Source: Aldehydirespirator sp965220485 (GTDB lineage Bacteria; Actinomycetota; Acidimicrobiia; Acidimicrobiales; Aldehydirespiratoraceae). From it: 64,000 nucleotides of DNA. Numbering within the stretch: the first letter of the stretch is position 1; every line of letters begins with the position of its first letter. The notes beneath the pieces are model-generated. The model had not been told where the DNA came from. It worked only from the letters and a program-made list of their open reading frames with translations, and ran no database searches. The stretch lies in assembly GCA_965220485.1 (NCBI GenBank), contig OZ244832.1, positions 2,852,001 to 2,916,000 on the forward strand, given 5' to 3'. Both the position numbers and the translations under genes were made by a program. Below, piece after piece: positions 43,438-52,363 of the stretch.

Positions 43438-44394
43438 CTACCCGCTACAGCCGGTCAGTTCACGCCACGACAGCGACCGGCCCTCCATCAACTCGACGGC
43501 TTCGGCCATCCTGTCGGTGACGTGGATCTTGCGGCGGTTGTACCGGAAGCTGTGCTCGGTCACGTACCGGTCCAGATGCTCCGGCGACCAGTAGTGGTAG
43601 GTGCCGATGTAGCAGCGCTTGAGGAGGCTCCAGTAGTTCTCGATCCCGTTCGTCGAGACCGGGCCGCGGACGTACTCGCCGACCGAGTGCATGACCTTAG
43701 CGTGCAGGAACCCCATCTCCTTGAGCGGGTCGTAGCTCCGGTCGCCGTCGGTGAACACCGTCGAACCCGGTCGGGTCGTCTCAGCGACGATCCCGGTCAG
43801 GGTGGGGCTGGTCGTATCGACCGTGGGGCGGGCCGTCACCTTGCCGCTGGGCCGGTCCTTCACTCCGACGACGGGCGTCTTCCCGGACGCTCCGCGGCCG
43901 TGGATGCGGCGACGGCGCACGCTGGCGTGCATGTTCTTCGCTCTGCCGCCGATGAACGTCTCGTCGCACTCGACCGGACCCTCGAAGCCCGGCAGCGACC
44001 CGTCCGCCAGGGCCTTGCGGACGCGGTGGCCGACGTGCCATGCCGTCTTCTGGCACACGCCGAGATCGGCGGCGAGCTGCACCGATGAGCGGCCCTTCGG
44101 ATTCGACACGATCAGGAAGATCGCCAACAGCCACGTCTGCGCTCCGAGGTTGCTGTCGCGCATCGGAGTGCCGGTCCTCACCGAGAAGTGGCGACGACAC
44201 TTCCGGCAGCGGTAGGGCATCGGCCGACGCGACTTCACGACACTGACGTTATCGGAGCCGCAATGCCCGCAACAGGGTCCGTCCGGCCAGCGATGCTCAG
44301 CGAACCACGCCTCCGCCGTCCGGTCGTCGGGGAACCGGCGGAAGAACCCCGCCAGACTCATCCCGGTCTTCACGATTTCGTGCGGCTTGCTCAT
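43438..44394 (-). CDS. IS1595 family transposase
   Basis: A 318-residue ISXO2-like transposase. The N-terminal zinc ribbon is CCGHCGSDNVSVV with PYRCRKCRRHFSVRTGT. DDE-type core: PVECDETFIGG, TVFTDGDRSYDPL and VSTNGIENYWSLLKRCYIG (Asp, Asp, Asn/Glu). It is full length. The start codon overlaps an inverted repeat (ATACCCC 44393-44399 and GGGGTAT 44412-44418), a likely site for autorepression or for pausing translation. Encoded on the reverse strand within the element described above. Confidence 0.92.
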   Translation of the reverse strand: MSKPHEIVKTGMSLAGFFRRFPDDRTAEAWFAEHRWPDGPCCGHCGSDNVSVVKSRRPMPYRCRKCRRHFSVRTGTPMRDSNLGAQTWLLAIFLIVSNPKGRSSVQLAADLGVCQKTAWHVGHRVRKALADGSLPGFEGPVECDETFIGGRAKNMHASVRRRRIHGRGASGKTPVVGVKDRPSGKVTARPTVDTTSPTLTGIVAETTRPGSTVFTDGDRSYDPLKEMGFLHAKVMHSVGEYVRGPVSTNGIENYWSLLKRCYIGTYHYWSPEHLDRYVTEHSFRYNRRKIHVTDRMAEAVELMEGRSLSWRELTGCSG

Positions 44395-44418
44395 ACCCCT
44401 ATGATCCCACGGGGGTAT
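44393..44418. promoter_or_regulatory. Inverted repeat over the transposase start codon
   Basis: ATACCCC and GGGGTAT, seven perfect pairs separated by 12 bases, span the transposase ATG (44392-44394) and its upstream side. The position suggests control of transposase expression. Confidence 0.45.
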
Positions 44419-45219
44419 GACATCAATCGCTCATGTGGCCTGCGGTTTGGCTAGCACCGTCAGTAGTCGCCATTGTTTCCTGTGAGTTGACGGCGACTCA
44501 CCTGACGTCCGCCGAAGGCCGGATCCAAGAAGCCTCGCAGTCGTACGGCCGCTGGGTTGTCTGCACCCAAGACTGCGACCTCCGATCATCGAGAATCGAC
44601 TCGCATCGGCCGGTGGTCGAGCTCAGGCCAGTGCTGGACGAGGATCCTCCTTGCGACTGGGGCATCCGCAGTCGGCGCTTCCTGCTGGATCAGGGCGCCT
44701 ACGTCGACACCGACGCGCCTCGATGTGTCGTGACTCCGGCCCTGCTGAGCACGATGCGCCCCGGCCGCGAGGCAGCGCTGGACGAAGCCCGGTCCAGAGC
44801 ATTCAAGACCTGGCTCGGACTCCGATACGACAGGCCCGCAGTACCGGAGCACCTTGTGGACTTGGCGCGTGAGATCGCACGAAGGTGTTCCGGCGGCAGC
44901 GGCCGGACGATCAGCGAGCAGGTTCACGACGTTCTGATGCAATTCGACGAGAGCACCCAGCCGGTACAGGTTGCGCTATTCGGCGTGATCGTTGATGACG
45001 CCGGCGCAGAAGCTGTGCGCGTCTGGCTAGCCGACGTAGCAACACGCATCAACTCAGACCTAGGTGTTGTCACGGTCATTGACGTGGGCACACGCGCCCA
45101 GACGTCGTTGGAGCTGGTGGAGACGAGCTACGCCGCCGACCTTAGTCAGCTCACGTGGAGCCGGAACCGCCCAACTTGATCGCATACGCAGCGTTTGATC
45201 CCGAGTGATCTCGGAGCGC

Positions 45220-46739
45220 GCTCTAGCCCTGATCGTGCATGAGAATTGTTGATTGGGCGGGGTGAGTGTGTTTTCGTGTGTTTTGGGGCGGCTGGCGGGT
45301 GTGTGGCGGTGGCGGGCCGGGTGTGTGGGGTTGTCGGGGGCGTTGTGTGGGCTCAGTGGGGGGTTTTCGGGCTGGGGGGCCTGTGTTGGGGCGCGCTGGG
45401 GCGTGTTGGGCCGGCGCGGTGTTCGGGGCGTCCGCGGCAGTGGGGGTGTGTGCTCAGATGAGCAGGTTGATGCAGATGCGGGCGTTGAGTATGGCTGTGG
45501 TGGCGGCGCGGTTCGCGGGCAGTGCGAGGGTGCTCGCTCGGGCGTGTCGCACGAGGCGGGCGGGGGTGTGCCAGAGGTTCCATCGCAGGGTCTTGGGTCT
45601 GGCGTGTTTGAGTGTTCCGGTGCGCCCTGGTGAAGCGGCTCGCGCCGCGTGATGAGACGGGCGTCGGGCTCAGGCCGGTGCTCGGCGTCCACGAACCGGG
45701 TGAGGTCCGCGGCCTGCGCGCCGCGGCGGCGGCTCCGCCGGCGGCGGTGGCTCTGGCGGCGCTGGTGCTTGGGGCGGCGCTGGGTCTCCGCGGGCTGCCA
45801 CAGCTTCGGGCGTGTGACCGCTTTCGCGATGGCGGCCTCGAATTCGGGGGTTCTGCGGGCCACGACGCTGTAGCCGACGTTGCGCTCGACACACGCGGCG
45901 ATGAAGCCGTTGCAGCCCGCTGAGTCGGCGCGCACCCGCACCCGCCGCCGCGCCTGCGACGCGTCGTCGCCGAGGCGGTGCCCGCACGCCGCGTCTGCCG
46001 GCAGCGCCTCTACGGCCGCGTCGAGCACCGCCGTCTGGTCTGTGATCGAGTTCGCGGCGGCGTTGCCGGGACGCAACAGCACTGCGAGGCACTCCCCGGT
46101 GCAGTCCGCGAACGCGTACATCGGATGAAACCCGAACCCGCCCTTGTAATGGGCCGCGGCGCCCGCCTTGTTCTCAGAGTGAACCTCCATCAGCGACGCG
46201 TCGATGTCGATCACGACCTCCCCCCGAGTTGCCTCGATCTGGGGCCACACCCGCCGCCGGGCGTGCGCCGCGGCCGCGCCCAGCGCCCCCAGGCGCTCGG
46301 CGTCGACGCCGCGCGCCACCCGGTACAGCGTCGACGCCGACGGCACCGAACCGAACAGAGCCTCCTCTGAGCGCAGGACCTCGATGTCGCTGCACGCCTC
46401 CCCGCCGCCCGCGAACACCAACAACGCCTGCACCAGCGCCTTGCCGCGGTCACAGACCGGTTCGCGTTCCCCGATCGGCCCGTAGGCCCCAGACAACAGC
46501 TCCCCCAGCCCCAACACGTCACAGAACCGGCCCAGAGCATGCAATCCTGCATGCCCCGACATCGCCGCGGAGCCCTCCGCGACCCCCACGTCCGCCGTAC
46601 TGTTATGATTCACCATGCGGGTGCCCTCCTGACCGGACCACGGACTGTGTGTCACCGTCCATAATCCCACGCCAGAAGGGCATCCACGCGTCAATCACCC
46701 CACCCTGGCCCCCAACCCATGCACGATCAGGGCTAGAGC
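45220..46739 (-). mobile_element. IS1380-family insertion sequence with decayed transposase
   Basis: 22-bp inverted ends: GCTCTAGCCCTGATCGTGCA (45220-, continuing TG to 45241) and its exact complement ending at 46739. Length about 1.52 kb, right for the family. I find no convincing target duplication: the outer bases are GGAGCGC on the left and AACGCTG on the right. The element sits 40 bases beyond the TQDCDL gene and about 85 bases before the nuclease-like gene. Confidence 0.85.
45456..46616 (-). pseudogene. IS1380 family transposase, frameshifted
   Basis: ATG 46616 with AGGAGGG eight bases upstream. The N-terminal two thirds are typical: STADVGVAEGSAAMSGHAGL, REPVCDRGKALVQALLVFAG, VVIDIDASLMEVHSENKAGA and HYKGGFGFHPMYAFADCTGE. 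Around AADLTRFVDAEHRPE (about 45720) the pattern remains, but near 45620 the frame becomes Pro/His-rich nonsense. The genuine C-terminus (TPARLVRHARASTLALPANR then ATTAILNARICINLLI) is in another frame and stops near 45456. At least one frameshift is therefore present, so transposase would need frameshifting or is dead. Confidence 0.75.
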
Positions 46740-46825
46740 AACGCTGCTGACCCTCCGGGCGGATGTAGGCATAGAGACTGCCCGACCCGAAGGCGACCAT
46801 CGCCCTCGGAGTAGCCTTGAGCACC

Positions 46826-47350
46826 ATGTCCCTGCGCGACACGCTTGAGAGGATTCGCTCGAATCCTCCTCCTGGCAACGAGGAGATGGCGAAGTTCCAG
46901 GTTCTGGCGCCGATCTTGGGTGACCTGTCGTGGAATCCGTTCGGCCAGGAAGTGCGCTGGGAGCATCCCGTCGGCGGCAAGAAGAGCAAGGGCTGGGCGG
47001 ATATTGCGCTCAAAGCCGAGGACCGCATCTGGGCGCTCATCGAGGCAAAGGCACCCGGTACCAATCTGAACCATCACGTTGAGCAAGTCTTGGGCTATGC
47101 GTTCTTCGAAGGCGTCAGCATCTGTGTTCTCACGGACGGACTCCATTGGTGGCTCTACTGCCCCCTGGAGTCAGGCCCTCACGAAGAGCGTCGATTCGCG
47201 GTCCTGAACCTTGCCAAGGATCCCGTCGATCAGATCTGCGACGATCTCAACACATTTCTTGGCCGAGAGTCGCTGGTGAGTGGACAGGCGGTGAGACAGG
47301 CCAAGCAGGTTCGCCGAGCGCTGCAGGAGGCTGCTCAACTCGAGAAGGAG
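46826..47350 (+). CDS. HsdR-N/DUF-type restriction nuclease domain, 3' end fused into the next gene
   Basis: From ATG 46826, about 175 residues form a PD-(D/E)xK nuclease domain like the N-terminus of type I restriction subunits and related stand-alone nucleases: KFQVLAPILGDLSWNPFGQE, GWADIALKAEDRIWALIEAK (Asp, Glu-x-Lys) and GLHWWLYCPLESGP. The catalytic residues are intact. There is no stop: the frame runs through HRVPSDAAP directly into indolepyruvate ferredoxin oxidoreductase, so the original C-terminal part is lost. Whether a 1,395-residue chimera is made, or the two are translated separately, is open (see the next gene). It belongs to the accessory island. Confidence 0.6.
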
Positions 47351-47359
47351 GGCCACAGA

Positions 47360-50300
47360 GTGCCGTCCGACGCCGCGCCGCAGGCGCAGGACTTCGATCT
47401 CGATCAGAAGTTCACGCTGGAACGGGGGCGGGTGCTGCTGACCGGGGTCCAGGCGCTGGTGCGCCTGCCCATCGACCAGCACCGCGCCGACGCAGCCCGG
47501 GGCCTGCGCACCGCCACGTTCATCTCCGGGTACCAGGGCTCGCCCCTGGGCACCGTCGACCTCACCATCGAGCGCAACATGGCCCTGCTGTCGGCCCACG
47601 ACGTGGTATGGGTGCCGGGCGTCAACGAGGAGTTGGCCGCCACCGCGGTGTGGGGCAGCCAGGAGCCCCTGCTCGGGCCGCTCGCCCGACACGACGGCGT
47701 GGTGGGCATGTGGTACGGCAAGGGTCCGGGCGTGGACCGCTGCGGCGACGTGTTCAAGCACGCCAACTTCAAGGGCACCGCATCCAACGGCGGGGTGCTG
47801 GTGCTGGCCGGCGACGACCCGCTGGCCAAGTCGTCGACTCTTCCCACCCAGGTGGAGCCCACCTTCTACGACGCCCAGATCCCGGTCCTCTACCCCGGCA
47901 CGATGCAGGAGATCATCGATCTCGGGCTGCACGGCATCGCGCTGTCGAGGTATTCCGGCCTGTGGGTCGCGTTCAAGATCGTCACCACTGTTGCCGACGG
48001 GTTCGGCATCGCCGAGGTGGCCCCCGACCGGGTCGTCCCCGTCGATCCCGGACTGGAGATCGACGGCAGGCCCTGGCGCCACGAGCAGCGGCCCGGCCTG
48101 GTGACGCCGCTGAGCCTCGAACAGGAGAAGGACATCGCGTACGGGCGTCTGGAGGCGGCTCTGGCCTACGCCGCAGCCAACGGCCTCAACGAGATCAGCG
48201 GAGCCACCGGAGCCGCCCGACTCGGGATCGCGGCCGCGGGCCGGACGTTCCAGGAATTGCGCCAGGCCCTCGGCGACCTCGGCCTCGACGACGACGCCCT
48301 GCGCCGCTTCGGGATCCGACTGCTGCGGCTACAGATGGTATGGCCTCTCGAACCGCAGATCGTGCGCCGCTTCGCCGGGGGCCTCGACGAGATCCTGGTG
48401 CTGGACGAGAAGCGGGCATTCATCGAGCTGTTCGTGCGCGACATCCTCTACGGCCGGGCCGGCGCTCCCCGGATAGTGGGCAAGACCGACGAGCAGGGCC
48501 GCCGGCTGGTGCCCGCCGACGGCGAGTTGAGCGCAGACAGGATCGCGGCGGTAGTGGCCGACCGGCTCCGCTCGGGGGTGCTCGGAGGCGAGGTCGGAGC
48601 ATTGCCGGTGGTGGTGGAGGCCCGCCTGGCTCTCATCGAGGCCGCCTCGAAGGCGGGGGCCGCGGAAGTGGCCCGCCTGCCGTACTGGTGCAGCGGCTGC
48701 CCCCACAACCGCTCCACCGCGGTGCCCGACGGCTCGTTCGCGGGGGCCGGAGTGGGCTGCCACGCCATGGCCCTGTGGATCGACGACCGGGCCCAGGTCG
48801 TCCACCAGATGGGCGGCGAAGGGGCCACCTGGATCGGCCGGGCGCCGTTCACCGACCGGGCCCACATGTTCCAGAACGTCGGCGACGGCACGTTCTTCCA
48901 CTCGTCCAGCCTGGCGGTGCGGGCCGCGGTGGCCGCCAGGATCGACATCACCTACAAGATCCTCTACAACGGCGCAGTCGCCATGACCGGGGGCCAGGAC
49001 GTGGCCGGGGCCATCGGCGTGCCCGAGCTGACCCAGTCGCTGGCCGCGGAGGGCGTGAGCCGCATCATCGTGTGCAGCGACGACCCGGACCGTCACACCA
49101 ACGGTGGGCCGCTGGCCGAGGGAGCCGAGGTCTGGGGCCGGGACCGGCTCGAGGAGGCGCAGCTCGCCCTTCGGGACACGCCCGGAGTGACGGTGCTCAT
49201 ATACGACCAGCAGTGCGCGGCCGAGAAGCGCCGGGAGCGCAAGCGGGGGCTGCGCCCCACACCAACCAAGCGCATCTTCATCAACGAGGCGGTGTGCGAG
49301 GGATGCGGCGACTGTGGGGCCAAGAGCCACTGCCTGTCGGTGCAGCCGGTCGAGACGGAGCTGGGCACCAAGACCCGCATACACCAGTCGTCGTGCAACT
49401 TCGACTACACCTGCATCGAGGGCGACTGCCCCTCGTTCATCGAAGTCAAGACACGAACAGCCAAGACCAGGCCCGTCAAGGCCAAGGCACCTGCGACGGG
49501 AGCGGTACGGGCCGCACGGGCCCAGCCCCCAGCCGACATCGCCGAGCCGGACCGGCCCATGCCCGGACCCGAGGGGTATGCGGTGTTCATGGCGGGCGTG
49601 GGCGGCACCGGGGTGGTCACGGTCAGCCAGGTGCTGGCCACCGCGGCCCTGCTCGACGGCCTCGGCATCCTGGGCCTGGACCAGACCGGGCTCAGCCAGA
49701 AGGGCGGGCCGGTGGTGTCGCACCTGCGCTTCTTCGACGGCGAGGCGCAGGGAGCCAACCTGATCGGCGCGGGCGGAGCCGACTGCTATCTCGGCCTGGA
49801 CCTGCTGGTCGCCGCCGATCCCAAGAACCTGGCCAAGGCCGACGGTGACCGCACTCTGGCGGTGGTATCGACCAGCAAGCTGCCCACCGGCGACATGGTG
49901 GCCCATGTGGAGGAGACCTACCCCGACGTCGACAGGATGCTGTCGGCCATCGACGGCGCAACACGCACAAGCGACAACGTCCGCCTCAACGCCGACCGGA
50001 TGGCCGACGTCCTGCTCGGCACGGCCATGCCCGCCAACGTGGTCGCGCTGGGGGCCGCGTACCAGGCGGGCGGGATCCCGGTGTCGGCCGCTTCCATCGA
50101 GCGGGCCATCGAACTCAACGGGGTGGCGGTGGCGGCCAACATCGCCGCCTTCCGATGGGGACGGGTATACGTGCGCGAGGGCACCGACGGCCTGGTCAGC
50201 CTGGCCGGCGTGACGACCGCGGCTACGTCGACGCAGGAGACCGCAGCAACGCCCGGGCTGAGCCTCGACTCGGTCCCGGCCAAGGCCAGGGCCGCAGCCC

Positions 50301-51004
50301 GGTCGCTGATGCAGAAGTCGGGGCTGACGACCGTTGGAGGCACCGCGGCGGAGGCCCTCGCCGAGACCGTGGAACGGCGCGCCGCCGACTTGGTGGACTA
50401 CCAGTCGGAGGCGCTGGCCTCGGCGTACGTGGACTTCGTGGAGGCCGCGTCGGCCCGCGAGCGTGAGGTGATGGGCGACCGTACCGAGCTGGCCGAAGCC
50501 GTGACCCGCTACCTGTACAAGCTGACCGCCTACAAGGACGAATACGAAGTGGCCCGGCTGCATCTGCGCCCCGGCGTGGCCGAGGCGGTGCGCGGCGCGG
50601 TGGGCCACTTCGACGGCTACCGCATCCTGCTTCACCCTCCGGTGCTGCGGGCCCTGGGACTGAAACGCAAGATCGGGCTCGGGCCGTTCCAACGACCGGC
50701 GCTCGGTGTGCTGAAGGCCATGCGCCAGCTGCGGGGCACGTCCCTGGATCTCTTCGGTCTCGCCTCGCTGCGCCGCCTGGAGCGGGAGCTGATCGCGGAG
50801 TACCGGGCCCTGATGGAGGCCGAGCTGGACAGCCTGACGCCCGACACCTACGAGCGGGCAGTAAGACTGGCCGGCCTCCCCGATGTGATCCGGGGCTACG
50901 AGGACGTGAAGCTGGCCGGCGTCGAGCGCTTCCGGGCCGAAGTGCGGACCCTGCGCAGCCCTGACTCCCAGCCAGTGGCGCTGACCGCCAAGCCAGCTCG
51001 CTAG
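47360..51004 (+). CDS. Indolepyruvate ferredoxin oxidoreductase, single-chain form
   Basis: A 1,214-residue fused 2-oxoacid:ferredoxin oxidoreductase, which converts aryl pyruvates to aryl-acyl-CoA with reduction of ferredoxin. AAGGAGGG eight bases before GTG 47360 is a strong internal start. Order: pyrimidine-binding domain (LRTATFISGYQGSPLGTVDL), TPP domain with CSGCPHNRSTAVP and MGGEGATWIGRAPF, a ferredoxin-like cluster (CEGCGDCGAKSHC and CIEGDCPSF) and the gamma domain (VFMAGVGGTGVVTVSQVLAT), then a family C-terminal domain. Length and motifs are complete. It would work in amino-acid breakdown together with the Dpp transporter and oxidases nearby. Confidence 0.88.
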   Translation: MPSDAAPQAQDFDLDQKFTLERGRVLLTGVQALVRLPIDQHRADAARGLRTATFISGYQGSPLGTVDLTIERNMALLSAHDVVWVPGVNEELAATAVWGSQEPLLGPLARHDGVVGMWYGKGPGVDRCGDVFKHANFKGTASNGGVLVLAGDDPLAKSSTLPTQVEPTFYDAQIPVLYPGTMQEIIDLGLHGIALSRYSGLWVAFKIVTTVADGFGIAEVAPDRVVPVDPGLEIDGRPWRHEQRPGLVTPLSLEQEKDIAYGRLEAALAYAAANGLNEISGATGAARLGIAAAGRTFQELRQALGDLGLDDDALRRFGIRLLRLQMVWPLEPQIVRRFAGGLDEILVLDEKRAFIELFVRDILYGRAGAPRIVGKTDEQGRRLVPADGELSADRIAAVVADRLRSGVLGGEVGALPVVVEARLALIEAASKAGAAEVARLPYWCSGCPHNRSTAVPDGSFAGAGVGCHAMALWIDDRAQVVHQMGGEGATWIGRAPFTDRAHMFQNVGDGTFFHSSSLAVRAAVAARIDITYKILYNGAVAMTGGQDVAGAIGVPELTQSLAAEGVSRIIVCSDDPDRHTNGGPLAEGAEVWGRDRLEEAQLALRDTPGVTVLIYDQQCAAEKRRERKRGLRPTPTKRIFINEAVCEGCGDCGAKSHCLSVQPVETELGTKTRIHQSSCNFDYTCIEGDCPSFIEVKTRTAKTRPVKAKAPATGAVRAARAQPPADIAEPDRPMPGPEGYAVFMAGVGGTGVVTVSQVLATAALLDGLGILGLDQTGLSQKGGPVVSHLRFFDGEAQGANLIGAGGADCYLGLDLLVAADPKNLAKADGDRTLAVVSTSKLPTGDMVAHVEETYPDVDRMLSAIDGATRTSDNVRLNADRMADVLLGTAMPANVVALGAAYQAGGIPVSAASIERAIELNGVAVAANIAAFRWGRVYVREGTDGLVSLAGVTTAATSTQETAATPGLSLDSVPAKARAAARSLMQKSGLTTVGGTAAEALAETVERRAADLVDYQSEALASAYVDFVEAASAREREVMGDRTELAEAVTRYLYKLTAYKDEYEVARLHLRPGVAEAVRGAVGHFDGYRILLHPPVLRALGLKRKIGLGPFQRPALGVLKAMRQLRGTSLDLFGLASLRRLERELIAEYRALMEAELDSLTPDTYERAVRLAGLPDVIRGYEDVKLAGVERFRAEVRTLRSPDSQPVALTAKPAR

Positions 51005-51013
51005 CGGACGACC

Positions 51014-52240
51014 GTGGCCGACGCTGCGCCAGCCGCACCCGCCGCGCGGCCGCAGAATCCCGGCGTGATCCCGGTTCGGCCCGTGGCGGCCTCGATCGCC
51101 TGCCTCACCGCCAGCGCCATGCCGGGATTCCTGGCCGGCGCCCTAGGCAGCGACATCAAGGAAGAGTTCGGCTTCGGCGACACCGGGCTCGGGTTGGCGC
51201 TGGCGGCGACCTACGCGCTCTCGGGGGTGGCGTCGATCCACGCCGGCGAACTGGCTGACCGGATGGGCGCCCGCCGCAGCCTGCTGCTGTCGACGTGGGT
51301 CACGCTGGCCGGGTATCTGGCCGTCGCCGTCGCAGCCCGGTCGACGGCCACTCTCCTGGCCGCTCTGGCCGTGGCCGGTGCCGGTCTGACCCTGGCCGGC
51401 CCGGCGGCCAAGGTGCTGGTGGCCTAGCACGTGGCGTCCGAACGCCACGGCATCGCCTTCGCGGTGCACATGTCGGCCATACCGCTGGCCCCGCTGCTGG
51501 CCGGGCTGACGGTGCCCATCGTCGGGGGGACGTCGGGATGGCGCTGGGCGTTCGTGGGCGGTGCTCTGCTGGCCGCAGTCGGGATGCTGATGCTCCCCGC
51601 CGAGAAGCGACCCGACCCCGACACGGACGCGGCCAAGGCACCCGACACCGGGCGCTTCGCCCACGTCAGGCTGGCACCGCTACTCGTCCTGGGTGCCTCG
51701 GCCACGCTGGCATCGGCGGCGGTGATAGGCGCGGCGGCGTTCTTCGTGGTCAACAGCGAAGACGCCGGGATCTCCGAGAGCACGGCCGGGCTGCTGCTGT
51801 CGGCGGCCAGCGCGGGGGTGATCACGGTGCGCATCCTGCTGGGCGTGCTCGCCGACAGGGGCCGCGCCGGCGACATCGGCACCGTGGCGGCCCTGCTGGC
51901 CGCCAGCTCGGCCGGCTACGCGCTGATGGCTGCGGACACGCCCTGGCTGTACGCGCTGGGCGGGCAGGTCGCCATCATCCTGGGCTGGTCATGGCCGGCG
52001 CTGATGGTGGTGGCCCTGGTGCGGATGAACCCCCACGCGCCCGGCCTGGCCACGTCCTTCGCCATCGGCGGCCTCAACCTGGGCGCCGTGCTGGGACCGG
52101 CCGCATTCGGAGCGATCAGCGACGCGTCGTCATTGGCCGCGTTGGCCACGGCCGCGGTCTGGACCTTCGCGGCCGCCGGTCTCACCCTCCTAGGCCGCCT
52201 GATGCGGCAAAGGGCAGCCGCACACCACGCAGCCGCCTGA
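51014..52240 (+). pseudogene. MFS transporter with an in-frame nonsense codon
   Basis: Both halves lie in the same frame: 51014-51424 encodes the first four or so helices with ELADRMGARRSLLLSTWVTL (MFS loop), TAG stops it at 51425-51427, and 51428-52240 continues with HVASERHGIAFAVHMSAIPL, GVLADRGRAGDIG and helices 6-12. Nothing else is lost, so this is one point mutation (for example CAG or GAG to TAG) or a sequencing error. GTG start 9 bases after the ferredoxin oxidoreductase stop: the two were an operon. Homologous to the gene at 32502. Confidence 0.8.
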
Positions 52241-52305
52241 TTCGAGCCCATGAGCACCGCAAGAGGCCCCGGCGGCTGATTCGGAGCAGCAAAGAAAGTC
52301 GGGCT

Positions 52306-52317
52306 ACGGTATACAGA
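52306..52317 (+). promoter_or_regulatory. CGGTATACAG site before the Dpp-type ABC operon
   Basis: GTATAC at 52309-52314 in CTACGGTATACAGAGCGG, about 50 bases before the first permease gene, which has GGGAGGAA at its ribosome site. Confidence 0.5.
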
Positions 52318-52363
52318 GCGGCCCGGCACCCGGGCCAATTGTGGCCCAACGGGAGGAAGCGCG

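Larger units (their letters stand above)
42875..44471 (-). mobile_element. Complete IS1595-family insertion sequence with passenger genes
   Basis: 1,597 bp bounded by perfect 24-bp inverted repeats: 42875-42898 (GGCGACTACTGACGGTGCTA then GCCA) and its complement at 44448-44471. ATTGTTTC is duplicated on both sides. Inside, all on the reverse strand, are the transposase and three small genes that overlap or follow closely; the last ends within the left inverted repeat. Intact ends, target duplication and transposase suggest a recently active element. Confidence 0.93.
42828..45179 (+). pseudogene. TQDCDL-motif protein gene, split at codon 14 by an IS1595-family element (third gene of the operon)
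   Basis: The first piece, ATG 42828 to 42874, encodes SDLHTEGWRQGSIV after the initiator. The second, 44472-45179, continues SCELTATHLTSAEGRIQEAS and YGRWVVCTQDCDLRSSRIDS. Removing the IS and one copy of the 8-bp duplication joins them in frame into 248 residues, so the insertion is recent. The protein has a WVVCTQDCDL motif followed by VVELRPVLDEDPP, seen in uncharacterised proteins of mobile regions, a helical middle and a C-terminal VALFGVIVDDAGAEAVRVWL strand. Function unknown. The stop of the HTH gene is 12 bases before the ATG. A shortened product from codon 14 on could still be made from a start within the IS end. Confidence 0.75.

Noticed and set aside
45060..46694. A 544-residue reverse protein with a Pro/His-rich C-terminus
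   Set aside because: The C-terminal half is off-frame translation of the IS1380 transposase and adjacent DNA; the genuine C-terminus is in another frame.
50165..50170. GTATAC site inside the ferredoxin oxidoreductase gene
   Set aside because: Coding context (Arg-Val-Tyr-Val), no nearby gene start; treated as chance.
47146..50692. Long open frames on both strands inside the ferredoxin oxidoreductase gene
   Set aside because: They are GC-rich shadow frames with Arg/Gly/His-rich composition and no family similarity, opposite or out of phase with a well-supported gene.
46817..51004. One 1,395-residue nuclease-oxidoreductase protein
   Set aside because: A strong ribosome site and GTG at 47360 begin the oxidoreductase exactly where its family starts; the upstream domain is a truncated separate gene that happens to be in frame.
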